Source of the DNA: Veillonella intestinalis | Lineage (GTDB): Bacteria; Bacillota; Negativicutes; Veillonellales; Veillonellaceae | Reading direction: 5' to 3' | Length of the DNA: 64,000 bases | NCBI RefSeq assembly: GCF_943193155.1 | Contig: NZ_CALPDB010000002.1 | Span: 248,001 to 312,000 of the forward strand | Shown: positions 9,311 to 18,671 of the stretch, piece after piece | Layout of the letters: every line of letters starts with the position of its first letter | Numbering within the stretch: position 1 is the first letter of the stretch | Made by a program: the position numbers and the translations under genes | Notes under the pieces: model-generated | What the model was told of the DNA's origin: nothing | The model's input: only the letters and a program-made list of their open reading frames with translations | The model's database searches: none

Positions 9311-9802
9311 CTACCAAATATATTCGTCCTTCTCTTCCATATACCAGAGAATTTCATGCACCATAATGCCTATTAAGCCATTAAGCCACCATACAGGCCA
9401 GATGTGATGCCAAATATATGTGCCTATCAAAATATCTTCACGCCCTAACCAGAGCATACCAATACGCACTAACATATCAACAACAGTAGCTACTGAAACC
9501 CAAGCAAAGGTCACATACCATTGTTCCTCATATACACTATGTGACCAGATACTGATAAAATAGGCCACCGCAATATACGGGAAAAAGTGAAGACCAAACG
9601 CATTGGATATTAATATATCATGCACTAAGCCCCCTACAATAGCCGCCATCAAACCAATACGGCGCCCTCTAAGTAAGGCCAAGACAATGACCCATACTAA
9701 AATTAAATTAGGTATCCACCCTTGTCTAAATAGGACAGGCAATACACTCGCTTGGATGAGAAACGTAAAAATCCCCATGAGTATATAAATCATAGTTCTC
9801 AT
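9311..9802 (-). CDS. mreD: Rod-shape-determining membrane protein MreD
   Basis: 163 residues, mostly hydrophobic with five or six membrane segments; weakly conserved, as usual for MreD. It is identified chiefly by its place between mreC and PBP2, its size and the polar-aromatic pattern. The start ATG overlaps the mreC stop in an ATGA junction, so translation is coupled. Confidence 0.88.
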   Translation of the reverse strand: MRTMIYILMGIFTFLIQASVLPVLFRQGWIPNLILVWVIVLALLRGRRIGLMAAIVGGLVHDILISNAFGLHFFPYIAVAYFISIWSHSVYEEQWYVTFAWVSVATVVDMLVRIGMLWLGREDILIGTYIWHHIWPVWWLNGLIGIMVHEILWYMEEKDEYIW

Positions 9803-10716
9803 TGTTTCGTCGCTCCTTTGACACCTTCTACTTGGTCACGCTGTGTTTGCGGTACCAATTTAGGCGTTAAACTAGGCTTATCTAGCTCACCTTCTCGAGA
9901 ACGAAGAATAACAAAGACTTCTTCTACATTTCGTAAATCTGCCGACAATTGTACGACTGCATTCTTAACAAAACCTTCGGAGTCATTGTCAATTCGTGCT
10001 ACATGACCTACTAAAAGACCTTTTGGATAAATGCCACCATAGCCTGAAGTAATCAAAGTATCGCCATTTAATACGTCGCCATCACGAGCTACATTAACCA
10101 ATAACGGCTCATCAGGATTACTACCATTGCCTTTAACAATAGACGCTACTCGAGATTCAGGTCGTTGTACAATAACCCCAATAGCTGTACGAGGGTCAAG
10201 AACCGTCTGTACACGAGCAGAATGGGTATATACATCACTGATAAAACCCACAACCCCACCAGGAATGACTACCGCCATATTTGGCGTAAGACCATCTTCA
10301 CTGCCTCGATCAATGGTAAAGGTATTCGTCCAAGTACCAACATCACGAGTTACTACGGCAGCTGCTACCATATCAAATTGGGGATGGCTATTTTGAAATG
10401 ACAACAACTGACGAAGGCGCATATTTTCAGCCACTACTTCATCATAATTTGTCACTTTTTGCTGTAATTGTGCATTTTCTTCACGAATTGTATCCATTTC
10501 CTTCGTACCATTAATTGCTGTATCAATCACAGCAATGCCGGTGTGAATAGATCCTAAAAAACGTGAAGCGCCATAAGTAAATGGCGTTGTAATTCGTTCA
10601 AACGTCACGGTTACATAGGGAATGCTCGTCCGTTGTTTCCAAGCATACCCTAAGAGGGCTAAAAACAAACAGCAAAGCCCTACCATAACGATTAACCGTC
10701 GTTCTGATGAAAACAT
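9799..10716 (-). CDS. mreC: Rod-shape-determining protein MreC
   Basis: 305 residues: short cytoplasmic start, one membrane helix (about 8-26), a coiled coil (about 70-105, TIREENAQLQQKVTNYDEVVAENMRLRQLL) and the periplasmic beta domain with NMAVVIPGGVVGFISDV and LITSGYGGIYPKGLLVGHV. MreC scaffolds PBP2 and RodA outside the membrane. It overlaps the mreB stop by one base (TAATG) and the next gene by four. The C-terminal tail after residue 280 is Lys/Gln-rich and disordered. Confidence 0.94.
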   Translation of the reverse strand: MFSSERRLIVMVGLCCLFLALLGYAWKQRTSIPYVTVTFERITTPFTYGASRFLGSIHTGIAVIDTAINGTKEMDTIREENAQLQQKVTNYDEVVAENMRLRQLLSFQNSHPQFDMVAAAVVTRDVGTWTNTFTIDRGSEDGLTPNMAVVIPGGVVGFISDVYTHSARVQTVLDPRTAIGVIVQRPESRVASIVKGNGSNPDEPLLVNVARDGDVLNGDTLITSGYGGIYPKGLLVGHVARIDNDSEGFVKNAVVQLSADLRNVEEVFVILRSREGELDKPSLTPKLVPQTQRDQVEGVKGATKQ

Positions 10717-11753
10717 TAGGCCCTTCCTTTCCGATTTTTAGAGGCAATAATAAAGCGTTCCATACGAGCAAATTCTTTAGAGGCTTCGCCTAGCCCTACA
10801 GCTACAGCAAACCCTGGTTCTGCTGGCACTTGCACGGGAATGCCCAATTCTTCACTCAAGCGTTGCCCCAGCCCTTCCATAAGGGCTGTAGCACCAGTTA
10901 AAATCATACCTCGTTCCATAATATCTGCCGCCAATTCTGGAGGCGTTTGTTCCACTACAGACTTAATCTCATCTACAATACGTTGTAACGTTTCCTGCAT
11001 CACTTGATATACTTCTGACTTGCGAATTATAATCCGCTTCATAAGACCATTAGCAATATCTCGTCCTAAAAAGGACAGCTCAGCCTCTTCCTGTGGTGGC
11101 AAGGCTGTACCTAACTCTAATTTAATTTCTTCTACCGTTTCCACAGCCACCATAACAGAAAAGGTATTTTTAATATATTGTAAAATACTTTCATTAAAAT
11201 CATGACCACCAATACGGGCAGAATGAGCAATTACCTTACCACCCAAGGCCATAACGCCAATATCCGTCGTACCCCCACCAATATCAACAGCCATACTACC
11301 ACAAGCCTCAAACACAGGCAAATGACAGCCCAAAGCAGCGGCCACAGGCGCTTCTAACAAATATGCTTCACGAGCTCCTGCTTGAATAATAGCATCCGTC
11401 ATAGCCCGTTTTTCCACATCGGTAATACCACAGGGAACGGCCATAATAACGCGCGTCCGCCCTACAGTACGAGATGCTTTATTCATAAAATGACGCAACA
11501 TAGTCAACATAACACGATAGTCAACGATGAAGCCATCTCGCAAAGGTCTCATTTCATCAAGCATATCAGGGGTGCGCAATAACAAGCGTTCTGCATCAGC
11601 CCCTACGGCTACAATACCTTCTTGCTTAGTATCGGTAGCCACTAAGGATGGCTCCGATAAAACGACACCACGCCCCTGTACATGGATATGCGTATTCACT
11701 GTGCCTATATCTATACCTAAGTCTCGTCCTAATGACGAAAATATACGAATCAT
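10716..11753 (-). CDS. mreB: Actin-like rod-shape protein MreB
   Basis: 345 residues with the actin-fold ATP-binding motifs: DIGTVNTHI (phosphate 1), SMAVDIGGGTTDIGVMALGG (phosphate 2) and MILTGATALMEGLGQRL (adenosine). It forms membrane filaments that steer the elongation synthases. It is first in the mreBCD cluster and follows radC by about 85 bases, as in many Firmicutes. An Mbl-like paralogue would look the same at this level, but linkage to mreCD favours MreB. Confidence 0.93.
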   Translation of the reverse strand: MIRIFSSLGRDLGIDIGTVNTHIHVQGRGVVLSEPSLVATDTKQEGIVAVGADAERLLLRTPDMLDEMRPLRDGFIVDYRVMLTMLRHFMNKASRTVGRTRVIMAVPCGITDVEKRAMTDAIIQAGAREAYLLEAPVAAALGCHLPVFEACGSMAVDIGGGTTDIGVMALGGKVIAHSARIGGHDFNESILQYIKNTFSVMVAVETVEEIKLELGTALPPQEEAELSFLGRDIANGLMKRIIIRKSEVYQVMQETLQRIVDEIKSVVEQTPPELAADIMERGMILTGATALMEGLGQRLSEELGIPVQVPAEPGFAVAVGLGEASKEFARMERFIIASKNRKGRA

Positions 11754-11838
11754 CTGCTTAGTCTCCTTACTTAACTCATCTCTTAATTATACTATTGCCC
11801 GTAAGGATAAATCAACCGACGACCACGGAGTTCTTCCC

Positions 11839-12537
11839 TTATAATAGTTCTTTTTCACACAAGCTTGTATAGATGCCATCACCAATAATTATATGATCCA
11901 ATACAGGAATTCCCATTACTAAACCGGCTTCAATAAATACTTTGGTAATCGCTACATCATCCGCACTAGGTGTTGCCTCTCCTGACGGATGATTGTGAAT
12001 TAATATCAAACTTGCCGCATTAGCCTGCAAAGCTTGGCGAAACACCGTGCGCTGCTCCGCCAAACTCCCAGTTAAACCACCTATAGAAATGGTAGCAAGC
12101 GTAATTAACTTATTTTTACAATTCAAAAACGCCGCACACACATGCTCTTCTTTTTCGTAACGCAAGCGTTCCATTACATACATAGCTACCGCTTTAGGAT
12201 TACTAAAATCTTCATACGTTTGTTTTACTTTTAATTGTCCTAAACGCCGTCCCAATTCAATAGCGGCACACACTGTAACGGCCTTATCACAACCTATGCC
12301 TTTAATCGTTTGAAGCCCTTCTACAGTAATTTCATTAAGGCCGTAAGCACCATGCTGAACTGTATTCAAAACCTCTTTGGCTAATTCAAGCACCGAAGTC
12401 CCCCGTCGTCCTGTACGCAATAAAATAGCCAATAATTCCTCTATACTTACATTATGAGGCCCCATTTTTAAAAACTTTTCTCTCGGTTGTTGCCAAGGTT
12501 GCCACTCCCGTACACAACCAGTTATTACGCCACTCAC
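11839..12537 (-). CDS. radC: RadC family JAB-domain protein
   Basis: 232 residues: an N-terminal helix-hairpin-helix region (about 25-95, with LQTIKGIGCDKAVTVCAAIELGRR) and a C-terminal JAB/MPN domain with the metal motif HNHPSGEATPSADD. The family is called DNA repair protein RadC for historical reasons, and its real function is unsettled. The start is GTG at 12537. The order maf-radC-mreB is conserved in Firmicutes. Confidence 0.92.
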   Translation of the reverse strand: MSGVITGCVREWQPWQQPREKFLKMGPHNVSIEELLAILLRTGRRGTSVLELAKEVLNTVQHGAYGLNEITVEGLQTIKGIGCDKAVTVCAAIELGRRLGQLKVKQTYEDFSNPKAVAMYVMERLRYEKEEHVCAAFLNCKNKLITLATISIGGLTGSLAEQRTVFRQALQANAASLILIHNHPSGEATPSADDVAITKVFIEAGLVMGIPVLDHIIIGDGIYTSLCEKELL

Positions 12538-12576
12538 CGTATACCATCTCCCTAATAAACGATTTAATCCCTATGC

Positions 12577-13158
12577 CTATAATTCGTTTAACTTTCTAGC
12601 CACCACTTCAACAGGCAAGCCTACCACATTCGTATATGATCCTTCAATACTTTTTACCAAGTATGCCCCTTGACCTTGAATACCATACGCCCCCGCTTTA
12701 TCAAGGGGTTCTCCAGTAGCAACATAAGCTGCAATCTCTGACTTGGTTAATTCAAAGAAATACACCTTCGTTCGCACATGAAAGATTGCTTGTGACACCA
12801 ACTGCCCAACATGATCATACTTGCAAAGAGCAACGCCCGTAACCACCTCATGAAAATCACCAGACAATTCTTCTAACATAGCGGTGGCCTCAGCAGAATC
12901 AACGGGCTTCCCCAATTTATGTTGCTTATGAACCACAATCGTATCTGCCCCTAATACAACATAACCTTCATTACTAGTAACTGCTGGTATAACAGCAGCT
13001 AATGCCTTCCCTAGAGCCTGTTGTTCCACTAATTCATAGGGCGACTCATATTGTTCATTATGCTCTTCATAAGTACTCTTAACGACCGTAAAGGGAATCC
13101 CTACTTGGTCTAATAATTCACGGCGCCGTGGTGAGCCAGATGCTAAATATAATTTCAT
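12577..13158 (-). CDS. maf: Maf family nucleoside triphosphate pyrophosphatase
   Basis: 193 residues, full length. The substrate-binding N-terminus LASGSPRRRELLDQVG, the LGADTIVV acidic motif and GKPVDSAEATAMLEELSG are typical of Maf house-cleaning enzymes that hydrolyse non-canonical or modified dTTP/UTP. The GQGAYLVKSIEGSYTNVVGLPV segment near the end also matches. It heads the run towards radC and mreB. Confidence 0.93.
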   Translation of the reverse strand: MKLYLASGSPRRRELLDQVGIPFTVVKSTYEEHNEQYESPYELVEQQALGKALAAVIPAVTSNEGYVVLGADTIVVHKQHKLGKPVDSAEATAMLEELSGDFHEVVTGVALCKYDHVGQLVSQAIFHVRTKVYFFELTKSEIAAYVATGEPLDKAGAYGIQGQGAYLVKSIEGSYTNVVGLPVEVVARKLNEL

Positions 13159-13195
13159 CAGTTATCTTTACCCCCTATTAGCTTGTAAACTACAA

Positions 13196-13223
13196 CGCGC
13201 AGTACCTACAAAGGTACTGCGCG
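13196..13223 (-). terminator. Strong GC-rich hairpin after ackA, without T-run
   Basis: Arms 196-206 and 213-223 within this stretch (CGCGCAGTACC and its complement) make a perfect 11-bp stem with a 6-base loop, 34 bases past the ackA stop. There is no poly-T, so it may stabilise the 3' end or act as a weak terminator rather than a classic one. Confidence 0.5.
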
Positions 13224-13256
13224 CCTGTGTTATATTTCGTTCACACGAATATGTAA

Positions 13257-14471
13257 TTACCAGTTTTTCATTACAAGGCTAGCTGTAATACGTTTTGTAT
13301 CACGAGCAATCATAATTTCTTCGTTAGTAGGTACTACGAAGATTTTTACTTTGGAGCCTTCTACGCTAATTTCAGTTTCTTTACCACGAACATTGTTGCG
13401 TTCACGGTCAAGACGAGTGCCAAGGTATTCAAGACCATTACAGATAGCATCGCGGTTACCGATACCATTTTCACCGATACCAGCAGTAAATACGATAGCA
13501 TCTACACCGCCCATAACAGCTGCGTACGCACCAATAGTGGAACGAACTTTGTAATGGAACATATCAAGAGCTAATTGAGCACGTTTGTTGCCTTCTTCAG
13601 CAGCTTCTTCAATAACACGGAAGTCATTGGATACACCAGAAATACCGAATACGCCAGATTTTTTATTCATAATAGCGTCGATTTCATGGTATGTCATATC
13701 CCATTTATCCATCAAGAATGGTACGATAGCTGGGTCAATATCACCACAACGAGTACCCATGATTAAACCAGATAATGGAGTGAAGCCCATGGAAGTGTCG
13801 ATAGAACGACCAGCTTTGATGGCCGCCACACTGGAACCATTGCCAAGGTGACAAGAAATAATACGTAAATCACTCATGTGTTTACCCATTAATTCAGCTA
13901 CACGTTGGGATACATATTTATGGCTAGTACCATGGAAACCATAACGACGAACACCTAATTCAGTGTATGCTTCATAAGGCAAACCATAAAGGAATGCTTC
14001 TGCAGGCATTGTCTGATGGAATGCTGTATCAAAAACAGCAACTTGTGGCACGCTTGGCATAATTGCTTCGCATGCTTCGATACCTTGAATATTTGGTGGG
14101 TTATGAAGAGGTGCAATTTTAGCACATTCCTGTAATGCTTCCATAACAGCAGGTGTAATTAACACGGAGTCAGCAAACTTTTCAGCACCATGAACCACAC
14201 GATGGCCAACAGCATCAATTTCATCCATAGATGCGATTACGCCGTATTCTGCATCAATTAAAATATCAAGCAAAATTTTAAGTGCTTGTTTGTGGTCCAA
14301 AATAGGTTCTACGCGTTCTAACTTTTCAGCGTCTGGACGTTTGTGAGTAAAGATTGCATCATCAGCACCAATCTTTTCAAATTGTCCTTTAGCTAATACC
14401 GCTTCTTTGTCCATGTCAATAAGCTGGTATTTTAAGGAAGAACTACCACAGTTTACTACTAAAACATTCAT
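13257..14471 (-). CDS. ackA: Acetate kinase
   Basis: 404 residues, normal family length. Interconverts acetyl phosphate plus ADP with acetate plus ATP. Visible signatures are [15 protein letters not shown] at the N-terminus, HRVVHG (about 88-93), [10 protein letters not shown] and the nucleotide-binding [20 protein letters not shown] lies near the end. The ribosome site overlaps the end of the lipoprotein gene three bases upstream, so the two are co-translated. It gives substrate-level ATP from the acetate branch of lactate fermentation. Confidence 0.97.
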   Translation of the reverse strand: MNVLVVNCGSSSLKYQLIDMDKEAVLAKGQFEKIGADDAIFTHKRPDAEKLERVEPILDHKQALKILLDILIDAEYGVIASMDEIDAVGHRVVHGAEKFADSVLITPAVMEALQECAKIAPLHNPPNIQGIEACEAIMPSVPQVAVFDTAFHQTMPAEAFLYGLPYEAYTELGVRRYGFHGTSHKYVSQRVAELMGKHMSDLRIISCHLGNGSSVAAIKAGRSIDTSMGFTPLSGLIMGTRCGDIDPAIVPFLMDKWDMTYHEIDAIMNKKSGVFGISGVSNDFRVIEEAAEEGNKRAQLALDMFHYKVRSTIGAYAAVMGGVDAIVFTAGIGENGIGNRDAICNGLEYLGTRLDRERNNVRGKETEISVEGSKVKIFVVPTNEEIMIARDTKRITASLVMKNW

Positions 14472-14474
14472 TAC

Positions 14475-15035
14475 TTATCCCTCTTTCTTAGTAATTTGAA
14501 TTTTGCCTACCACAAAATCAGAAATCTGAGCACCCATCGTGCTATCAATTGGGTACTGATAGGTTATATTCCACAATACACCCTTATCTACAAACGTGTA
14601 TTGAAAGAAACGAATTTTTGCTTTGTCAGACTTCAAAGTCGCATCAGCAGTAAACGCCGTTACACCATCAACAGACTTCATAGCCTCTGACCAAGTTAAG
14701 TTTTTGCCAAAACTTTTATCATAAAATTGCTTTGCTTCCATACCATAAGCTTGCGCTGTTGGTAATGGTTGCCCCACTTTTGGCGTAATAGCCTCAATGG
14801 ATACTAGAAAATTCTTATCCGCTCCTAAATACGTAGTCACTGGATACCCTAATGCATTCTGCGAAGTATTAGGTTGTACGCCAATATCATAAGGTAAGGC
14901 AACGGTAATTTCTGAAGCCCCCGCCTTAATCACTTTGTGACCAAAACTATAGGAATCTAATGCATTATCACTGCCACAGCCACTCATAACGAGGACCATA
15001 AGAGCCATAAGACATACAGTGAACCATTTCTTCAT
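14475..15035 (-). CDS. Putative lipoprotein upstream of acetate kinase
   Basis: From ATG 15035 (GAGGG ribosome site) the protein is 186 residues and begins with a lipoprotein signal: MKKWFTVCLMALMVLVMSGCGSD, with the lipobox LMVLVMSGC giving a lipidated Cys at about 20. A longer open frame to 15158 has no good ribosome site and would bury the signal. The mature part is soluble, with alternating strands, and resembles a PsbP-like fold in its general pattern only. I do not recognise the family. Tight coupling to ackA suggests co-expression, not necessarily a shared function. Confidence 0.7.
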   Translation of the reverse strand: MKKWFTVCLMALMVLVMSGCGSDNALDSYSFGHKVIKAGASEITVALPYDIGVQPNTSQNALGYPVTTYLGADKNFLVSIEAITPKVGQPLPTAQAYGMEAKQFYDKSFGKNLTWSEAMKSVDGVTAFTADATLKSDKAKIRFFQYTFVDKGVLWNITYQYPIDSTMGAQISDFVVGKIQITKKEG

Positions 15036-15223
15036 ATTATCCCTCGATTCAGTTTGTCTGTACAAATAATCACGTACGGTTAAATTATACCATTCTTTCT
15101 TAATCCTTGCACCTCTCTTTTTACACATATTCACTATTAGTTTTTTACATACAAACACTGTTATTCATAACGTTTAGTTATAGTCCCTAACAATTATAGT
15201 ATCTATTCCTATAAAAGCCCATA

Positions 15224-15246
15224 AGCATAGCATTCTATGCTATAAT
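15224..15246 (+). promoter_or_regulatory. tmcAL promoter: palindrome fused to extended -10
   Basis: A perfect -10 TATAAT at 15241-15246 is preceded by TGC, an extended -10. No good -35 is seen. Immediately upstream, and sharing its last base, lies an inverted repeat AGCATAG-CATT-CTATGCT (15224-15241), which could be an operator or a chance hairpin. The coding start is at 15308. Confidence 0.55.
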
Positions 15247-15307
15247 AAGCATACCATAGTAACCAACTACACAATACTTTGCAAGTGAAACGCGAAAGGA
15301 GACACCT

Positions 15308-16561
15308 ATGAAATGTATTGGCATTGTAGCGGAATATAATCCGTTTCACATCGGCCATGCCCATCAATTACAACAACTACGCCAAGCACATCCAGATGCC
15401 CTAATCATCATAGCTATGAGTGGCTCCTTTGTACAACGTGGTGAACCTGCTATTTTCAATAAATTTATACGCGCTCGTTGGGCCTTATTAAATGGCGCTA
15501 ATGCAGTACTAGAACTGCCAACTATTTATGCAACGGCCAATGCCGAACGCTTTGCGGCTGGTGCAGTTCGGTTACTTGCATCAGTCGGAGCCACTGCTTT
15601 ATCCTTTGGTTCTGAAACGACTGATTTAACTGCATTACAACAAATTGCCAACCTCAGTCACACCCCTGAAGTGCAAGCACATTGCCAGCAACGCCTGCAA
15701 GAAGGCTATTTCTATGGGGCCGCCTTACGCGATGCTATCGCTACAGTAGCCCCTAAAGCAGAACCAATCTTACAACACCCCAATGCTCTATTAGGCATTG
15801 AATATTTAAAGGCCTTAAAAACCTATCAATTAGACTTAGACGTCTATCTAGTGCAACGAGAAGGTGCCCATCATAATGCCAGTCTAACGTCCCCTTGGCC
15901 TTCAGGTTCTGCCTTACGACACCACTTATATACCGCTCAGACTACAAGAGAAGCTAACCATGAAGGTACAGATATGAATTTCTTACATAAGCTAACAGAC
16001 TTTGTACCCACTAATATACAAAAGGACTATACGGAATTAGTATTACAAGGCGAATTGCTCGATCTCTCACGGTATGAAGATTTCTTACTCTATGAAAGTC
16101 GCCAACGCACTGCTGAGGACTTACAACAACTTTGTGATTTTAAAGAAGGCTTAGAAAATCGTTGGCCAAAAGCAAGTCAGGCCACTACTTGGAACGCAGC
16201 TCGAGAGCTTTTAAAATCAAAACGCTATTCCTATGCCCGTTTAAACCGAATGTCGGCATATACAATGCTGCAAATTGCCCAACAGCTCCAAGATGACGCT
16301 CATCAGCAAGGCCCTACCTATGCTCGTCTATTAGGCTTTACCAAAGAAGCCCGCCCTTGGTTACAGGCCAAGAACTTCACTATTCCAGTAGTACAAAAAT
16401 GGGCCCCTTTCCTAAAGGAAGCGCAAGGGCTGACTGCCCAGCTAGCCCAACTAGATCAACGGGCCACAGACCTACAAGCCCTTTGTTTTAAACACCCCGC
16501 CAAGCGGTCGGGTGGCACTGATTACACCTTTACCCCTTGGTATATAATAAATACTCCATGA
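15308..16561 (+). CDS. tmcAL: tRNA(Met) cytidine acetate ligase TmcAL
   Basis: 417 residues. Forms N4-acetylcytidine at the wobble base of elongator tRNA-Met, using acetate and ATP. The N-terminus GIVAEYNPFHIGHAHQL carries the nucleotidyltransferase HIGH motif, followed by MSGSFVQRGEPAIFNKF and the SFGSETTDL segment typical of the former DUF795 family. The ribosome site is GAAAGGAG. It is the only plus-strand gene between 1 and 52 kb. The use of acetate makes proximity to ackA suggestive, but the two are divergent. Confidence 0.92.
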   Translation: MKCIGIVAEYNPFHIGHAHQLQQLRQAHPDALIIIAMSGSFVQRGEPAIFNKFIRARWALLNGANAVLELPTIYATANAERFAAGAVRLLASVGATALSFGSETTDLTALQQIANLSHTPEVQAHCQQRLQEGYFYGAALRDAIATVAPKAEPILQHPNALLGIEYLKALKTYQLDLDVYLVQREGAHHNASLTSPWPSGSALRHHLYTAQTTREANHEGTDMNFLHKLTDFVPTNIQKDYTELVLQGELLDLSRYEDFLLYESRQRTAEDLQQLCDFKEGLENRWPKASQATTWNAARELLKSKRYSYARLNRMSAYTMLQIAQQLQDDAHQQGPTYARLLGFTKEARPWLQAKNFTIPVVQKWAPFLKEAQGLTAQLAQLDQRATDLQALCFKHPAKRSGGTDYTFTPWYIINTP

Positions 16562-16572
16562 CAAACCATGAC

Positions 16573-16628
16573 AAAAAAGGCTGAACCTACAGTATCTATA
16601 TTATCCTGTAGATTCAGCCTATTTTTTA
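16573..16628. terminator. Bidirectional terminator between tmcAL and pyrR
   Basis: Arms at 16578-16592 and 16606-16620 pair over about 14 of 15 positions, flanked by six A on the left and six T on the right. It can therefore stop transcripts arriving from both convergent genes. Confidence 0.88.
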
Positions 16629-17144
16629 TGAAATTGTTACACTGTCCTCGCCATCTTGTTCTTTTACATTAACTCGCACCGTTTCCATGTGAGAGGTAGG
16701 AATATTTTTCCCTACATAATCAGCGCGAATTGGCAATTCTCTATGCCCTCTATCGACTAATACAGCTAATTGAATAGCTCGAGGCCGCCCCACTTCCATA
16801 AGTGCATTCAAGGCAGACCGAATCGTTCGCCCTGTATACAGCACATCATCTACCAAAATAACTAACTTACCAGTTGTGTCTAAGGTAAACGGTGGCCCTT
16901 CTTTGCCCGTTGTAGTGCGATCATCCCGATACATCGCTACATTAATAGTGGCTACTTCAATATGAACGCCTTCAATCGCTTCAATCTGAGCTTGTAAACG
17001 TTGCGCTAAATATATGCCACGGCGCTCAATCCCTAAAATCAAAGCATTATCTAAGCCTTTATTGCGTTCTAAAATTTCATGACTAATTCGACGAACAGCA
17101 CGCATCATAGCCTGCTCATCCATAAGAACTCGTTTATCTTCCAT
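16626..17144 (-). CDS. pyrR: PyrR: pyr RNA-binding regulator / uracil phosphoribosyltransferase
   Basis: 172 residues from ATG 17144, which has AAGGAG six bases upstream; the longer frame to 17183 overlaps the preceding gene without a ribosome site. The PRPP-binding loop LVILVDDVLYTGRTIRSAL is clear, and MDEQAMMRAVRRISHEILERN is the usual N-terminus. In Bacillus PyrR binds pyr mRNA leaders. No pyr biosynthetic gene is in this window, so its targets must lie elsewhere. It ends the lspA-rluD-pyrR run. Confidence 0.95.
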   Translation of the reverse strand: MEDKRVLMDEQAMMRAVRRISHEILERNKGLDNALILGIERRGIYLAQRLQAQIEAIEGVHIEVATINVAMYRDDRTTTGKEGPPFTLDTTGKLVILVDDVLYTGRTIRSALNALMEVGRPRAIQLAVLVDRGHRELPIRADYVGKNIPTSHMETVRVNVKEQDGEDSVTIS

Positions 17145-17154
17145 AGCTAGCTCC

Positions 17155-18111
17155 TTATACATTATGAGTTTTGGCATACTCAAGACAAGCTAAAAAGTCC
17201 TCAGGCAATGGGGCTTCAAAATGAAGTTCCTTGCCAGTAATAGGATGCTTCACATCTAAACTATAGGAATGTAAGGCTTGCCCTTCAATAGGGAAATCCA
17301 TTTTCCGATACCCGTAAAATGGATCATTAACTACAGGATGACCAATGTGAGCAAAATGCACACGAATCTGATGAGTTCGTCCTGTTTCAAGAACACATTC
17401 CACTAAAGTATGTTGCCCATACCGTTCTAATACTTTGAAATGAGTAATGGCTTCTTTACTATTTTCAAATACTACGGCCATTTTCATACGGTCCTTTGGA
17501 TGACGTCCAATAGGTGCTTTAATGGTCCCCCGCTCTTCTACAATATTGCCTTGTACCAAGGCATAATAGGTGCGTGTTGCTGAATGAGCTTTTACCTGTT
17601 CAGCTAAGCCAATATGAGCTAAGTCATTTTTAGCCGCCATCATAACACCAGATGTATCTTTATCTAAGCGATGGACAATACCAGGACGAATTTCACCATT
17701 AATGCCGGATAAGTCCTTGCAATGAAATAGCAATGCATTAACTAAAGTGCCTGTATAATTTCCTACGGCAGGATGCACCACCATACCACGAGGTTTATTT
17801 ACGATGATAATATCATGGTCCTCAAACAATATATCCAACGGAATATCTTCTGGTTTCACTTCTACAGACTGAGGCTTCGGTACTACAACCGTAATAAGAG
17901 CTTCACTAGCTAATTTTAAATTACTCTTGCCCACTTTATTATTAACCGTAACAGCCCCCGATTTAATTAATTGTTGTACATAACTACGAGAGCCTTCCAT
18001 GAGAGATGTTAAAAATATATCTAATCGTTCCCCTTCTTTATCCGCCGGTACTACTACAGTAATAGTCTTACCTGGTTCGAAGTGAACATTCGTTACTAAT
18101 TCATTATCCAT
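17155..18111 (-). CDS. rluD: RluD family 23S rRNA pseudouridine synthase
   Basis: 318 residues from ATG 18111, preceded by GGGAGG; the frame is open further to 18180 inside lspA. An N-terminal S4 RNA-binding domain (about 20-80, ERLDIFLTSLMEGSRSYVQQLIKSGAVTVN) is followed by the catalytic core with HRLDKDTSGVMMAAKN, where the Asp is catalytic, and GRTHQIRVHFAHIGHPVVNDPFYG. The enzyme isomerises uridines in helix 69 or at related rRNA sites. The start overlaps the lspA stop by 8 bases. Confidence 0.92.
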   Translation of the reverse strand: MDNELVTNVHFEPGKTITVVVPADKEGERLDIFLTSLMEGSRSYVQQLIKSGAVTVNNKVGKSNLKLASEALITVVVPKPQSVEVKPEDIPLDILFEDHDIIIVNKPRGMVVHPAVGNYTGTLVNALLFHCKDLSGINGEIRPGIVHRLDKDTSGVMMAAKNDLAHIGLAEQVKAHSATRTYYALVQGNIVEERGTIKAPIGRHPKDRMKMAVVFENSKEAITHFKVLERYGQHTLVECVLETGRTHQIRVHFAHIGHPVVNDPFYGYRKMDFPIEGQALHSYSLDVKHPITGKELHFEAPLPEDFLACLEYAKTHNV

Positions 18112-18562
18112 TATGATTTCCTCCCTGAGGTGAACGCCAAATATGTATAGCCAATAAAGCAACGCCAACACAAATACCAATATCCGCTACATTAAAAATC
18201 GGCCAAATTCTAAAATCAAAAAAATCCACAACAGCCCCTATATGATATCGATCCCAAGCATTGCCTAAAGCACCACTAACTAACAAGGCCGTTCCTAATT
18301 GTGTCAACACACCACCAGTACGAATATATTGTCTGAAATACCAAAGTACAACAAGCAAGATAAGAACTATACATAAAAAAAACAGCCGTTGATTAGCTAG
18401 TATGCCAAATGCAGCGCCCTTATTTAAAATATAGGTCAAATGAAATACATTCGGAATCAAAGGTATCGATTGTCCCAATGTCATACTCTCTTGCACCCAA
18501 CTTTTTGTTACTTGATCAATTACTAACCAAACAAGTCCAATAATTACATATATAATTGCCAT
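18104..18562 (-). CDS. lspA: Lipoprotein signal peptidase II
   Basis: 152 residues, four membrane helices. The catalytic aspartates lie in the conserved motifs GNAWDRYHIGAVVDFF and FNVADIGICVG. It cleaves prolipoproteins such as the one encoded next to ackA. It is translationally coupled to the pseudouridine synthase, an order widespread in Firmicutes. Confidence 0.95.
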   Translation of the reverse strand: MAIIYVIIGLVWLVIDQVTKSWVQESMTLGQSIPLIPNVFHLTYILNKGAAFGILANQRLFFLCIVLILLVVLWYFRQYIRTGGVLTQLGTALLVSGALGNAWDRYHIGAVVDFFDFRIWPIFNVADIGICVGVALLAIHIWRSPQGGNHNG

Positions 18563-18636
18563 TGATTATTCTCTTCCTTTTTAATAGTTTATTACTCTTT
18601 ATTATACGGCTAAATAGGGAAACAAGGCAAATAAAA

Positions 18637-18659
18637 AAAGCCCTCTACTAGAGGGCTTT
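18637..18659 (-). terminator. Terminator of the ferredoxin gene
   Basis: A perfect palindrome AAAGCCCTCTA-C-TAGAGGGCTTT followed on the minus strand by a run of seven T (18632-18638 on plus). It separates the ferredoxin transcript from lspA. Confidence 0.9.
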
Positions 18660-18671
18660 GGCATCCGTTGA

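Noticed and set aside
16626-17144. PyrR-binding leader in this window
   Set aside because: No pyr operon or PyrR-binding attenuator leader was recognised around the gene.
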